This document shows positions 17,771 to 26,941 of a DNA stretch of 64,000 bases, piece by piece. The notes under the pieces were generated by a model, which made no database searches, was not told where the DNA came from, and saw only the letters and a list, made by a program, of their open reading frames with translations. The stretch's first letter is position 1. Each line of letters begins with the position of its first letter. Source of the stretch: Metabacillus indicus LMG 22858 (GTDB taxonomy: Bacteria > Bacillota > Bacilli > Bacillales > Bacillaceae); the NCBI RefSeq assembly GCF_000708755.2, contig NZ_JGVU02000001.1, positions 580,694-644,693 on the forward strand. Reading direction: 5' to 3'. A program made the position numbers and the translations under genes.

Positions 17771-18156
17771 GAAAAAATTCCTCCTAAGAGTTTTTTTTGT
17801 TGTGTTCCTTGCTACACACATATCGTAACACACGATTCTTGTAATATATCAGCCAGTGCTTTCCATTGACACTCATTCAAAATGGCAATCTATCGTCCTT
17901 ACAAATTGTAAGTCTCACAAAAACCTGACAGCAAAGAATTTGCGGCGGATTAAACATCTGTCTGACCCAACAGGTTTTTGGCGGATTTTTTCTAGCATTA
18001 TCCAGTAAAACTAACTTTTTCATTGAATTGTTTCTTGACAAAAAATTTACCCCCATTTTTGTGTAACAAGTATTACACAAGTGTTACAATAGGGTTGTAA
18101 TTAGATGAATGAACCCACAATCGGATGAATCCGATTTTGAAAGGAGATAAACTGCG
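17771..18156. promoter_or_regulatory. divergent ykwD/pbpH control region
   Basis: This 386-base gene-free stretch contains three palindromes: CTTACAAATTGTAAG (17898-17912), TTGTGTAA...TTACACAA (18059-18080, six-base centre) and TTACAA...TTGTAA (18085-18101). The last two surround an extended -10 (TGTTACAAT, 18082-18090) that would drive pbpH. They look like operator sites, with the regulator unknown. A TTGACA at 18035-18040 has no matching -10. Confidence 0.45.
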
Positions 18157-20283
18157 TTGACTGAGCAAGGCAATAGTCAGGCGGATCTGCGGAAATTAAA
18201 GAAAAAACGCTTAATCCGCATCAACGTTTTCTTTTTCTTTGTGTTTTTGCTGTTTGTAGCACTTATAATCCGGCTTGGTGTGGTGCAGATTGTCCAGGGA
18301 GAGGAATTCTCCAAGGAAGTCAGCCGCACAGAGTCCAACTATGCCAGTTTCCCTGCACCCCGGGGTAAGATGTATGACAGGAACGGAAATGTCCTTGTTG
18401 AGAACATTGGCGTAGACGCAATTACGTATACGGTTGAAAAAACAACCAAAGCAAAAGACAAGCTCGAGACTGCTGCGAAACTGGCTTCATTAATTGAAGT
18501 CCCAACCGAATTTCTAAAAGAACGAGATTTGAAGGACTACTGGGTCGCAGCGAACCCGGAAGATGCAGCAGACCTTTTAACCGAAAAGGAAAAATCGAAA
18601 AAAGGCAGTGAAACCTATAAGCTTCAGATCGACCGGGTACCCGTAAAAGAACTTGAAGCATTAAAGGCTAATCCTGCAGAACTTGAAATAGCGGCACTTT
18701 ATACCCGTTTTTCATCCGGCTATGCCTATGAGCCCCAAATTGTAACAGCTACAGGCCTGACAAAAGGCGAAGAGCTGACAAAGGACGAGCTGACCCGCGT
18801 GGCTGAAAATCTTGAAGATCTGCCAGGTGTGGATATCATCACAGACTGGAAACGCTCCTATCCCAACGGCGACCTTCTGACAGGGGTTTTCGGCAGTGTG
18901 ACAACTCCTAAACAGGGAATTCTTGAAGCAAGAAAATCATATTACACAGCCCGCGGCTATGCCCGCAACGAACGGGTTGGCCGAAGCAACCTTGAGTATC
19001 AGTACGAAGACTATCTGAATCCGAGAAAATCTAAAGTGCAATATGTGACGGACACAAGCGGCAATGTCATTTCCGAATCGGTCATCGACGAAGGAAGACG
19101 CGGCTATGATCTAAAACTGTCCTTTGACCTTGAGCTTCAGAAGCAGCTCGATCAAATTGTCGAACAAGAACTGAAAGTCGCCCGAGGAAAATCCGGAAAT
19201 TACCTCGTGGACAGAGCCTTTGCGGTCATGATGGACCCGCATACAGGCGACGTGCTAGCCATGTCAGGGAAGAAGTACAGTTTTGAAGAGGGGAAGATGA
19301 ATGACTATATCATCGGAAACTTTACATCCCAATATGAAATAGGTTCTACCATTAAAGGGGCTACTGTTCTCGCCGGATACCAGAATGGAATGTCGATGGG
19401 AACTGTTTATAATGATGCTCCTATCCTTATAAAGGATACAAAACCAAAAAAATCAGTGCGAAATATGGGACCGGTAAATGAAATCACGGCTCTAAAGAGA
19501 AGTTCTAACGTCTACATGTTCAGAATTGCATTCGATATTGCTGGAGAAAATTATGTACCTAACGCACCATTTAACGCATCTTCTGCAGATTTTCAGAAGA
19601 TGAGGAATTACTATAGCCAGTTCGGATTAGGCGTTCCAACAGGTATTGACCTCCCTAATGAGGCAACAGGACAGCAGAATACACCTCCGGATGCAGGTAT
19701 CCTGCTAAACATGGCAATTGGACAGTATGATACCTATACACCATTGCAGATGGCGCAATATGTTTCAGTAATTGCAAACGGAGGCTATCGAGTTGAACCT
19801 AGGATTGTGACTAGCATTCATTCACCAGATGAAAATAAGCAGCTTGGTCCAGTTGTGACTGAACATGAAGCAACCATCCTTAATAGAATAAATAACACAC
19901 CTGAACAGATCAGACAGGTTCAGCGCGGTTTTGAAGCTGTCACTAAAACAGGCGGAACGGCGGCAGGTTACTTTGGAGACAACGATGTTGCAGGTAAAAC
20001 AGGTACTTCGCAAACACTGTATTATGGTGAGCAAAGCAAGCGGGCCTATTGGGGAACAGAAACAAACAACCTCGCTTTTGTAGGATATTATCCTGCTTCA
20101 AACCCTGAGGTTGCTATAAGTGTCATTGTCCCTTATACAGGCAAAACCGCTGCACATCCAGTTAATAAACTTATCGCCAAGCGCGCAATCGAAGCCTATG
20201 CAAACCTTGATCCTAAACCGCAGAATCAGGATGCAGACAGTTCGGCTGATGTCTCTTCGCAGGAAGAAGCCGGGCAGGAATAA
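18157..20283 (+). CDS. pbpH: class B penicillin-binding protein PbpH
   Basis: The 708-residue transpeptidase has a short cytoplasmic tail, one membrane anchor (residues 22-45), a dimerisation domain and a transpeptidase domain with S397-T-I-K, S-S-N and K614-T-G. It crosslinks peptidoglycan for lateral wall growth, redundantly with PBP2a in B. subtilis. The TTG start at 18157 follows AAAGGAGA by about nine bases. It ends in an acidic Gln/Ser-rich tail. Confidence 0.93.
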   Translation: MTEQGNSQADLRKLKKKRLIRINVFFFFVFLLFVALIIRLGVVQIVQGEEFSKEVSRTESNYASFPAPRGKMYDRNGNVLVENIGVDAITYTVEKTTKAKDKLETAAKLASLIEVPTEFLKERDLKDYWVAANPEDAADLLTEKEKSKKGSETYKLQIDRVPVKELEALKANPAELEIAALYTRFSSGYAYEPQIVTATGLTKGEELTKDELTRVAENLEDLPGVDIITDWKRSYPNGDLLTGVFGSVTTPKQGILEARKSYYTARGYARNERVGRSNLEYQYEDYLNPRKSKVQYVTDTSGNVISESVIDEGRRGYDLKLSFDLELQKQLDQIVEQELKVARGKSGNYLVDRAFAVMMDPHTGDVLAMSGKKYSFEEGKMNDYIIGNFTSQYEIGSTIKGATVLAGYQNGMSMGTVYNDAPILIKDTKPKKSVRNMGPVNEITALKRSSNVYMFRIAFDIAGENYVPNAPFNASSADFQKMRNYYSQFGLGVPTGIDLPNEATGQQNTPPDAGILLNMAIGQYDTYTPLQMAQYVSVIANGGYRVEPRIVTSIHSPDENKQLGPVVTEHEATILNRINNTPEQIRQVQRGFEAVTKTGGTAAGYFGDNDVAGKTGTSQTLYYGEQSKRAYWGTETNNLAFVGYYPASNPEVAISVIVPYTGKTAAHPVNKLIAKRAIEAYANLDPKPQNQDADSSADVSSQEEAGQE

Positions 20284-20296
20284 CAGGCAGACTCCA

Positions 20297-20322
20297 GCTT
20301 TCCTTCACAGGAAGGCTTTTTT
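20297..20322 (+). terminator. terminator of pbpH
   Basis: GCTTTCCT and AGGAAGGC (one G-U) around four bases, followed by six T. Confidence 0.75.
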
Positions 20323-20402
20323 CTTTGCCTTTTTTTCTGAAATCAGAGTAGTCCATTATATAGTAGGAAAAAATAGGGTAAATCAAAGAAATGAGGGATC
20401 AC

Positions 20403-21074
20403 ATGGGATTTTACTCTCCTGAAAACATTCAGCTTATGAAGAGGTTTCCTGATCTTGCGCCTGAGCTTTATCAGTCATATACTGCATTCAGCAAAGCAGT
20501 GCTGAGTGACGGTCATTTAACGAAAAAGGACAAGGAAATCATTGCTGTGGCTGTTTCTCATGCAACGGAATGTCCTTACTGCATTGATTTTCATACGAAA
20601 AAAGCAAAGAAAGAAGGGGCAAGTGCGGAAGAATTATTTGAAGCAGTCATGGTCGCGGCTGCAATTGAAGCAGGCGGCGCATATGCTCATAGAATGCAGA
20701 TGCACAGGGCATACGACGGTAATGCTGCAGATGCCTTTTATAAAAGCTCGGATCTTGCAGATTTAAAAACGATGAGCGATTTGACTCCGGAAATCGGTGC
20801 TTCGGCCCATGCCTTTTTTTCTAAGGCAATGACTGCCGGCAAGCTATCTGCCAAACAAAAGCAGCTGATTGCAGTGGCGGTGGCGCACACGTCAGAATGC
20901 CCATACTGCATTGCCTCCCATACAGCAGGTGCTAAACAGGAAGGCTGCTCTAAGGAAGAACTGGCGGAAGCCGCTATGACAGCAGCACTATTAAGGTCAG
21001 GCGGTGTTGTCACACATGCGGTAAATATGCTGAAATCCTTCGAGGGTGAAAACGAAAAATCTTCACATAATTGA
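20403..21074 (+). CDS. double-domain carboxymuconolactone decarboxylase-like (AhpD-like) protein
   Basis: The 223-residue protein is an internal duplication. Each half carries the AhpD/CMD signature E-C-P-Y-C-I followed by H-T, at about residues 54-59 and 164-169, within similar helical repeats. AhpD-like proteins use the C-x2-C pair as a thiol reductant; single-domain forms assemble as oligomers. The ATG at 20403 follows GAGGGA at short spacing; an upstream ATG at 20391 adds four residues. It may be an alkylhydroperoxidase-type antioxidant, but the substrate is unknown. Confidence 0.8.
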   Translation: MGFYSPENIQLMKRFPDLAPELYQSYTAFSKAVLSDGHLTKKDKEIIAVAVSHATECPYCIDFHTKKAKKEGASAEELFEAVMVAAAIEAGGAYAHRMQMHRAYDGNAADAFYKSSDLADLKTMSDLTPEIGASAHAFFSKAMTAGKLSAKQKQLIAVAVAHTSECPYCIASHTAGAKQEGCSKEELAEAAMTAALLRSGGVVTHAVNMLKSFEGENEKSSHN

Positions 21075-21117
21075 AGCGGACATGCCAAAACTAAGATAAG
21101 TCAAAGGAGGGAAGAAC

Positions 21118-21291
21118 ATGTCTAAAACAAACAAAAACGATGCGGATCAGAAAAACAAAAAAGGGTTTGACTCAAGCAAAACGGACTCTGAGTTCAGCAA
21201 TGAGCTTGGCAGTGCCGCTTCAAACCGCGCGCACAAAGAAAAAGCAAAAAAAGAAAAAGCTTCAAAAAATGCAGGTGAATATAAAGGTTAA
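21118..21291 (+). CDS. small hydrophilic Lys-rich protein, possibly spore-related
   Basis: The 57-residue protein is almost entirely polar (Lys, Asn, Ala, Ser) with an E-F-S-N-E-L-G segment at 25-31 that recalls the E-F-A-S-E of gamma-SASPs. It has an excellent ribosome site (AAAGGAGGG) and its own terminator. I do not recognise the family; a small spore protein is a guess based on composition and on the kinA neighbour. Confidence 0.6.
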   Translation: MSKTNKNDADQKNKKGFDSSKTDSEFSNELGSAASNRAHKEKAKKEKASKNAGEYKG

Positions 21292-21295
21292 AAGC

Positions 21296-21325
21296 AAGCC
21301 GGATCTCAAGCCGGCTTACTTTTTT
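21296..21325 (+). terminator. terminator of the small Lys-rich gene
   Basis: AAGCCGG and CCGGCTT around eight bases, followed by a T-run. Confidence 0.8.
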
Positions 21326-21389
21326 GATAGCTAGAATGACAGCGATCCTTGCATAACCCGGAAAAAAATTAACTTTTTCAGGAAATCTT

Positions 21390-21419
21390 AAAGGAATTTT
21401 GAAAGACAGAATCGAATTT
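21390..21419 (+). promoter_or_regulatory. sigma-H promoter of kinA
   Basis: AAAGGAATT, then exactly 12 bases, then ATCGAATTT fits the sigma-H consensus (RnAGGAwWW - N12 - RnnGAATWW) at every defined position. B. subtilis kinA is also transcribed by sigma-H. Confidence 0.75.
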
Positions 21420-21582
21420 TGTTAAGTAAAATCGAACGTTCTGCAGGCGAAGGTCATCTGCTTCCTTGTTTCTTCCTTTTTCTCCTCTCAGGCTCCCGCA
21501 TGACGATCATTTTGACTGCTGTTTCCCAAAAGCAGAAAGCACGGAATTGTGTTGTGATTCACATTTTAAGGGGGGGCAATGC

Positions 21583-23394
21583 ATGAAGCAGGAAACAGAA
21601 AGCGAATATCAGGTATTGCCGCAGGCAGAGCTGTTTGCAGTGATGAACGACAGCGGCAGGTTTCAGTTTGTGTCTGCAAACAGCGAGGAGCACCTGGGCT
21701 TTAAAAGCAGTGAAATGATTGGCACCGTATTGAAGGAATATGTTCATAAAGATGATCTTTTTTTAGTGGAGAGCTATTTTTACAATGAACATCATCTTCA
21801 TCCTTGCACCTTTCGTTTCATGTTAAAGAATGAAACCTATATATGGCTGGAAGCTGATATTGATTTTATAAGAGCTGCAGCTGCAGAGGAAAATCAGATT
21901 ATTCTCAAGCTGAAAATTCCGAAAACAAGCCGGCATGGAGATCCGTCCAGGCGTGTGCAGCTGAATAATCCCTTTTTAAGTGAAGAATCACAGGAAATCA
22001 GCATTCATGCGACAGAGCTGCTTAAAAAACTGCCGTGTCCCCTGTTTATATCCCAGAAGGGCCAGCTTTGCTATGTCAATCAGGCCCTTATTGACCTGCT
22101 TGGAGGATCCTCAAAAGAAGATCTTCTTGGGAAAGATGTTCTTGATATCATCGATCATGATTACCATGACATTGTAAAAAATCGCATACAAAGAATGCAG
22201 CAGGGCTCCTATGTCGGCCTTATCGAACAAACGTGGAGAAGGCTTGACGGAACACCTGTAGAAGTGGAAATTAAAGCGGCCCCCGCCATTTATAAAAACA
22301 AGCCGGCGGAACTGGTCGTTCTAATTGATATTTCATCACGCAAGAAGTTCCAGAAAATTCTTCAGAAAAGCAGGGAGCGTTATCAGCTCCTGATTCAGAA
22401 TTCCATTGATACCATCGCTGTTATTCATAGAGACAAATGGGTTTTTATTAATGAGTCTGGAGTAAAGCTTTTTGAAGCTTTAGACTACCCTGATATGCTC
22501 GGCAAAAACGTCTTTGCCTTATTGGAACAGGAAGATCATGAACAGGTGAGGGAAAAACTCCGCAGTATTGTCGAAGAGAAATCTGAAGTGGAAGTAACGA
22601 AGCAATCCTGGCATACATACAACGGCAGCACAATTTATACGGAAATGGTCTGCATTCCCACCACGTATTTTGGCGAACGGGCCGTTCAAGTGATCTTAAG
22701 GGATATTTCTGACCGGAAAAAGGCAGAGGAGCTCATGCTTCGCTCTGAAAAACTTTCCGTTGCAGGACAGCTTGCAGCCGGAATTGCCCATGAAATCCGC
22801 AATCCGCTGACGGCTATCAAGGGATTTCTGCAGCTTATGCATTCTGCAAACCGCCACGATCAAGGGTACTACGAAATTGTCTTTTCTGAGCTGAACCGAA
22901 TTGAACTGATCCTGAGTGAACTGCTGATGCTTGCAAAACCTCAGGAAAGGGTCCTGAAAAAAACGGACTTAACTGCTCTTGTAAGTGACGTTGCAACGCT
23001 GCTTGAAACGCAGGCAATCATGAATAATGTCATCATACAAACCGTTCCCCAGGAAGAAAAACTGTTTATCCACTGTGATCAGAACCAGCTGAAACAGGTG
23101 TTCATTAATCTGATTAAAAATGCGATTGATTCCATGCCTAAAGGAGGGACCATTCAGCTTCGTTTCGAAAAAGCGGAAGGTTTCATTTTTGTGCATGTGA
23201 AAGATGAAGGGGAGGGAATACCTAAAGAAGCCCTGAAAAAAATCGGCGAACCCTTCTACACGACGAAAGAAAAAGGAACAGGCCTTGGATTGATGATCAC
23301 ATATAAGATCATTGAAAATCATAAAGGCAGCATGAGCATTGAGAGCACGCCTGGAATGGGCACGGTTTTTACACTGAAGCTGCCTGAAGCATAA
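21583..23394 (+). CDS. kinA: sporulation sensor kinase KinA
   Basis: The 603-residue soluble kinase has three PAS domains (about 15-120, 145-255, 265-380), a HisKA domain with His403 in the H-E-I-R-N-P motif and a HATPase domain. KinA phosphorylates Spo0F and is the main entry to the sporulation phosphorelay. Length and PAS count equal those of B. subtilis KinA (606 residues). The ATG at 21583 follows AAGGGGGG; the longer frame adds 39 unsupported residues. A perfect sigma-H promoter lies 165 bases upstream. Confidence 0.93.
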   Translation: MKQETESEYQVLPQAELFAVMNDSGRFQFVSANSEEHLGFKSSEMIGTVLKEYVHKDDLFLVESYFYNEHHLHPCTFRFMLKNETYIWLEADIDFIRAAAAEENQIILKLKIPKTSRHGDPSRRVQLNNPFLSEESQEISIHATELLKKLPCPLFISQKGQLCYVNQALIDLLGGSSKEDLLGKDVLDIIDHDYHDIVKNRIQRMQQGSYVGLIEQTWRRLDGTPVEVEIKAAPAIYKNKPAELVVLIDISSRKKFQKILQKSRERYQLLIQNSIDTIAVIHRDKWVFINESGVKLFEALDYPDMLGKNVFALLEQEDHEQVREKLRSIVEEKSEVEVTKQSWHTYNGSTIYTEMVCIPTTYFGERAVQVILRDISDRKKAEELMLRSEKLSVAGQLAAGIAHEIRNPLTAIKGFLQLMHSANRHDQGYYEIVFSELNRIELILSELLMLAKPQERVLKKTDLTALVSDVATLLETQAIMNNVIIQTVPQEEKLFIHCDQNQLKQVFINLIKNAIDSMPKGGTIQLRFEKAEGFIFVHVKDEGEGIPKEALKKIGEPFYTTKEKGTGLGLMITYKIIENHKGSMSIESTPGMGTVFTLKLPEA

Positions 23395-23404
23395 AAGGCA
23401 AAAA

Positions 23405-23432
23405 GCCAGCGAAGCATGTAGCGTCCGCTGGC
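23405..23432. terminator. stem-loop between converging kinA and patA
   Basis: GCCAGCG and CGCTGGC enclose a 14-base loop. T-runs are weak on both sides. Confidence 0.5.
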
Positions 23433-23437
23433 CAATC

Positions 23438-24586
23438 TTACCTGCTTTTTATATAGTGTTCAAACCGGTCCATCGCCTCTTGAAGCTGTTCAAAGCTGCA
23501 GGCATAAGAAATTCGAATGTATCCTTCCCCAAAAGCAGAAAATGCACTCCCCGGCACTACAGCCACTCCCCCATCCTTTGCAAGCGAATAGGCAAAATCA
23601 AAAGAAGAGGCATTGAAATGCTTGATGCTCGGAAAAATGTAAAAGGATCCGTCCGGCTTTTCAGTCGGAAGCCCCATCTCCGTTAATCTCCTGTACACAT
23701 AGTTCATTCTTTTTGAATATTCACCGTTCATAGGTGCTGCATCGTTTTTGCCTGCTGTAAGAGCCTCCAGAGCAGCCTTTTGCGAGATGGAGGACGCACA
23801 GGATATGTTATATTGATGCACCTTCAGCAAATGCTTGCTGATGGCAGCCGGCGCGAACACAAACCCGATTCGAAAGCCGGTCATGCTGTGTGATTTTGAA
23901 AGTCCGTTTATGACGATTGTCTGATCACGCAGGTAAGACGCAATCGAACGGTGTTTTCCATCAAAAACAAGTTCGCTGTATATTTCATCTGACAGAACGA
24001 AAAGATCTTTGCCTTTCAGCAGTTCGGCAATTTTCATCAGTTCTTCCTCATCAAGCGTAACGCCTGTAGGATTGGATGGATACGGCAGGACGACACAGCG
24101 CGTTTTTTCAGTCAGATGCCTGCTGATCAGTTCTGCCGTTAATTTAAACCCGTGTTCTGTTGTATCAGCGTGCACCGCTTCAGCTCCGCAAAGTGAGATG
24201 ATTGGCTCATAGCCGGGATAGACCGGTCCTGGCAGAATGACTTCGCTTCCCGGAGAAAGGATGGTCCTGAATGCAATATCAATGGCCTGACTGGCTCCGG
24301 CTGTTACTATCACTTCATCTTTTCCTTGATAAGTTAGCCCATATTTTTCTTTTACAAAGGCAGCGGCAGCTTCTCTGAGTTCGGGGTAGCCCGCATTGTG
24401 GGTATACGTGGTAAAATCGCTCTCAATCGCCTCGATGGCGGCCTTTTTCACATGAGCTGGAGTTAAAAAATCCGGCTGGCCGATTGTGAGTGATATGGTA
24501 TCCTCAAATTCGGAAACCATATTGAAAAACTGGCGGATGCCAGAGATCTGAATGTTTTTAACCTGCTGATTAATAAGGTGCTCCAT
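23438..24586 (-). CDS. patA: N-acetyl-LL-diaminopimelate aminotransferase PatA
   Basis: The 382-residue fold-type I PLP enzyme has N-P-T-G-V, the Tyr/Asp region V-L-S-D-E-I-Y-S-E-L and the PLP Lys in L-S-K-S-H-S-M-T-G-F-R-I-G. It performs the aminotransferase step of the acetyl branch of lysine/diaminopimelate synthesis, between DapH and DapL, both in this window. The start is taken at M-E-H-L (24586) by comparison with B. subtilis; ATGs at 24589 and 24595 are alternatives, the last lying too close to AAAAAGG. Confidence 0.9.
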   Translation of the reverse strand: MEHLINQQVKNIQISGIRQFFNMVSEFEDTISLTIGQPDFLTPAHVKKAAIEAIESDFTTYTHNAGYPELREAAAAFVKEKYGLTYQGKDEVIVTAGASQAIDIAFRTILSPGSEVILPGPVYPGYEPIISLCGAEAVHADTTEHGFKLTAELISRHLTEKTRCVVLPYPSNPTGVTLDEEELMKIAELLKGKDLFVLSDEIYSELVFDGKHRSIASYLRDQTIVINGLSKSHSMTGFRIGFVFAPAAISKHLLKVHQYNISCASSISQKAALEALTAGKNDAAPMNGEYSKRMNYVYRRLTEMGLPTEKPDGSFYIFPSIKHFNASSFDFAYSLAKDGGVAVVPGSAFSAFGEGYIRISYACSFEQLQEAMDRFEHYIKSR

Positions 24587-24741
24587 CATGTTCATCCTTT
24601 TTCTATGTAATCAAATAACGTGTTATTATACCATCATACACAATTATTCCGTCAAATTCACCCATTCTGCGCGTGTTTAGTAACATAGTAAGAAGGGTAA
24701 AAGTCAAAAATATATTTATCTACAAAGAAAGATGTGACAGA

Positions 24742-25713
24742 ATGATACGTACATTAGCCGTTCAATCCAGCGGGGAGGTTGTTTATGACCTGCCCCTTAA
24801 AGAACTGAGAAAACCCGAAATAAAATGGTATTGGGTCGATTTCCAGGATCCTACCGCAGATGAAACGAAACTGCTGAGCAAATTCTTCCGCTTTCATCCT
24901 CTAGCCATTGAAGACTGTGTGGAGTTTGTTCAAAGACCGAAAATTGATACATATGACACCTATTTGTTTGTTGTCATGCATGCCATTCAGCAAAAAACTC
25001 TTGAAGCTGAAGAACTCGATCTTTTTATTGCGAGGAATTACGCGGTTACTTTTCATAAAAAGCCGATAAGGGATTTGAATAATATCTGGTTTAAAATGAA
25101 AAAGGACGAAGGCTTAAAGGAAGGGGGGCCTTCCCTTTTGATGCACCAGCTGATGGACCAGCTGGTAGATGAATATTTCCCTCCTGTCTATAAGCTTGAG
25201 GACTTGCTGAATGAAATTGAGGAGAATACGAAGGATCTGACAATCAGCGAATTGATGGAAGGTGTTTTTGATATCCGCACAGATTTGTATAAGCTGAGAA
25301 GAACAATCATCCCAATGCGGGACCTGCTGTACAGGATGATCAGTTCCAGCAGTCTTAAAGCCTATATCAGAGATGAGATCTATTTTCAGGATATATACGA
25401 TCACCTGCTGAAGCTTGTTGAAATGATTGATGCGAACAGGGAGCTGAGCGCAGATATCAGGGACAGCTATCTGTCCATCAGTTCAGACAGAATGAACAGA
25501 GTCATGATGACATTGACGGTCATCTCGTCCATTTTCCTTCCGCTTACATTTATTGCGGGGCTTTACGGGATGAACTTCCAGTACATGCCGGAGCTCACCG
25601 GCAAATATAATTACTTTATTGTTGTGGGCATCATGGTGCTGATTGCAGCCGGAATGATTTACTTTTTCGCGAAAATGGGCTGGTTCAGATATCATAAAGG
25701 AACAAAGCTATAA
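24742..25713 (+). CDS. corA: CorA-family magnesium transporter
   Basis: The 323-residue protein has the long cytoplasmic alpha/beta and helical domain, then two C-terminal membrane helices with Y-G-M-N-F at the end of the first, the CorA selectivity signature. It forms a pentameric Mg2+ (or Co2+/Ni2+) channel. The ATG at 24742 is chosen over the longer frame because the family N-terminus starts there; the ribosome site is weak. Confidence 0.9.
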   Translation: MIRTLAVQSSGEVVYDLPLKELRKPEIKWYWVDFQDPTADETKLLSKFFRFHPLAIEDCVEFVQRPKIDTYDTYLFVVMHAIQQKTLEAEELDLFIARNYAVTFHKKPIRDLNNIWFKMKKDEGLKEGGPSLLMHQLMDQLVDEYFPPVYKLEDLLNEIEENTKDLTISELMEGVFDIRTDLYKLRRTIIPMRDLLYRMISSSSLKAYIRDEIYFQDIYDHLLKLVEMIDANRELSADIRDSYLSISSDRMNRVMMTLTVISSIFLPLTFIAGLYGMNFQYMPELTGKYNYFIVVGIMVLIAAGMIYFFAKMGWFRYHKGTKL

Positions 25714-25725
25714 CGCACATACACG

Positions 25726-25747
25726 CTGCCTTCGGGCAGTTTTTTTA
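25726..25747 (+). terminator. terminator of corA
   Basis: CTGCC-TTCG-GGCAG tetraloop hairpin followed by T-run. Confidence 0.9.
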
Positions 25748-25810
25748 CGTTTAATTAAAAGAATGAAGAGGAAAATCATAGTATAATAAAGGAAAAGACT
25801 GAGGCGGTGG

Positions 25811-26371
25811 ATGGTTTTGAAAAGAATTGCTGTTATTGGCCAATCGGGAGAGATACCAGCTGAAGTGCGGGCAATAAGTGAAGAAGTGGGAGCTGAAATT
25901 GCCAAGCGAAATGCCGTGCTGCTGACAGGCGGCGGAAGCGGAGTGATGGAAGCGGCGTCCAAAGGGGCAAAAGAAGCGGGAGGTCTTGTCATCGGGATTC
26001 TTGCAGGAGATGAGACTCATGTTGCCAACGATTACCTGGACGTTCCGATTACGACGGGCTTATCCTTTGATTACAGAAGTCTTGTGCTGGTTCATTCCTG
26101 TGATGCGATCATTATGATCAGGGGAGGAAATGGGACATTGGGAGAACTGTCTGCTGCCTATATGAATAAAAAGCCTGCCGTTGTCATTGAAACATCCGGA
26201 GGGTGGGCGGCGAAGCTGAAGGAAGCCGCATTTGAAGGAGCCTATCTTGACGAGCGCCGGACCGTGGAAATCCACTACGCGAACTCAGCAAAAATGGCAG
26301 TAGACAGAGCCTTCTTAAGAATCGAACATCCGCTTGATGAAATGAAAAATACAGGGATTATCGGGGATTAA
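25811..26371 (+). CDS. SLOG/LOG-family Rossmann protein (TIGR00725-like)
   Basis: The 186-residue protein has G-G-G-S-G-V-M-E-A and the G-G-N-G-T-L-G-E loop, a variant of the P-G-G-x-G-T-x-x-E nucleotide-binding motif of lysine-decarboxylase-like/LOG proteins. Related enzymes cleave cytokinin nucleotides or bind nucleotide ligands; the TIGR00725 group is uncharacterised. GAGGCGGTGG directly precedes the ATG, and a TTG six bases downstream is an alternative start. Confidence 0.8.
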   Translation: MVLKRIAVIGQSGEIPAEVRAISEEVGAEIAKRNAVLLTGGGSGVMEAASKGAKEAGGLVIGILAGDETHVANDYLDVPITTGLSFDYRSLVLVHSCDAIIMIRGGNGTLGELSAAYMNKKPAVVIETSGGWAAKLKEAAFEGAYLDERRTVEIHYANSAKMAVDRAFLRIEHPLDEMKNTGIIGD

Positions 26372-26379
26372 TAAAAGAT

Positions 26380-26412
26380 AAAGCGGACGTGCTGTTTGGC
26401 CGTCCGCTTTTT
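26380..26412. terminator. bidirectional terminator
   Basis: AAAGCGGACG and CGTCCGCTTT around 11 bases, with T-run on the plus side and A/T richness on the other. It serves both converging genes. Confidence 0.8.
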
Positions 26413-26416
26413 CTGG

Positions 26417-26803
26417 TTATCTGCTACAAGAAAACGAAGCAATCCGCTGCGTGTCAATTCCGAAATAGACCCATCTGAATTGGCGGGGTCTCCATCTGTA
26501 CCCTGCGACGGATGTTCTGCCGACAAAGGTCGGGTAAAACCAAAAGCTGTTTCCATTGTTAAGCCAAACGTACGTAAAGCGGAAAAGACATCCGCTGATG
26601 GCTCCCGGGTCTACTGCAAAAAGTGATGGACTTTGCTGGGGGATCTGGCTTGGAGGGGGGCCTGTCGGTGCCTGCGTTCCTCCGCCTCCAAATCCTGGCG
26701 GCGGACCTGGCGGCATGCCTCCTCCAGGACCAAAGCCTCCTCCAGGACCGAAGCCTCCTCCCGGAAAACCTGGAAATCCCTGACGATCGTATGGATTGTA
26801 CAT
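26417..26803 (-). CDS. Gly/Pro-rich protein with a Trp/Phe-rich C-terminal domain
   Basis: The 128-residue protein has an N-terminal Gly-Pro-Phe low-complexity region (residues 6-55), then a domain rich in aromatics (G-C-L-F-R-F-T-Y-V-W, F-W-F-Y-P-T-F-V-G-R) ending S-C-S-R. Similar proteins occur in other Bacillus species, often with unhelpful names; the layout suggests a spore coat or surface protein. The ATG at 26803 follows GAGAGGAA; the GTG at 26809 is too close. Confidence 0.65.
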   Translation of the reverse strand: MYNPYDRQGFPGFPGGGFGPGGGFGPGGGMPPGPPPGFGGGGTQAPTGPPPSQIPQQSPSLFAVDPGAISGCLFRFTYVWLNNGNSFWFYPTFVGRTSVAGYRWRPRQFRWVYFGIDTQRIASFSCSR

Positions 26804-26897
26804 ATTCACATTCCTCTCCTCATTAGCCTACAACTCACAGTATGCATCAGCGGGTAAGGAAGTGAATGGAAATTCTGGGCTTTGCTCAGCACAACGT

Positions 26898-26930
26898 AAA
26901 AAGGAACGCTTCATCTGAGCGTCCCTTTTT
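26898..26930 (-). terminator. terminator of the 65-codon gene
   Basis: AAAAAGG-A-ACGCT and AGCGT-C-CCTTTTT (one mismatch) around seven bases. Confidence 0.65.
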
Positions 26931-26941
26931 GCGTTGGCACA

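Noticed and set aside
26396-26857. Several Pro/Gly/Ser-rich plus-strand ORFs
   Set aside because: They are shadows of the Gly/Pro-rich minus-strand gene; the minus frame has the start signal, terminator and aromatic domain.
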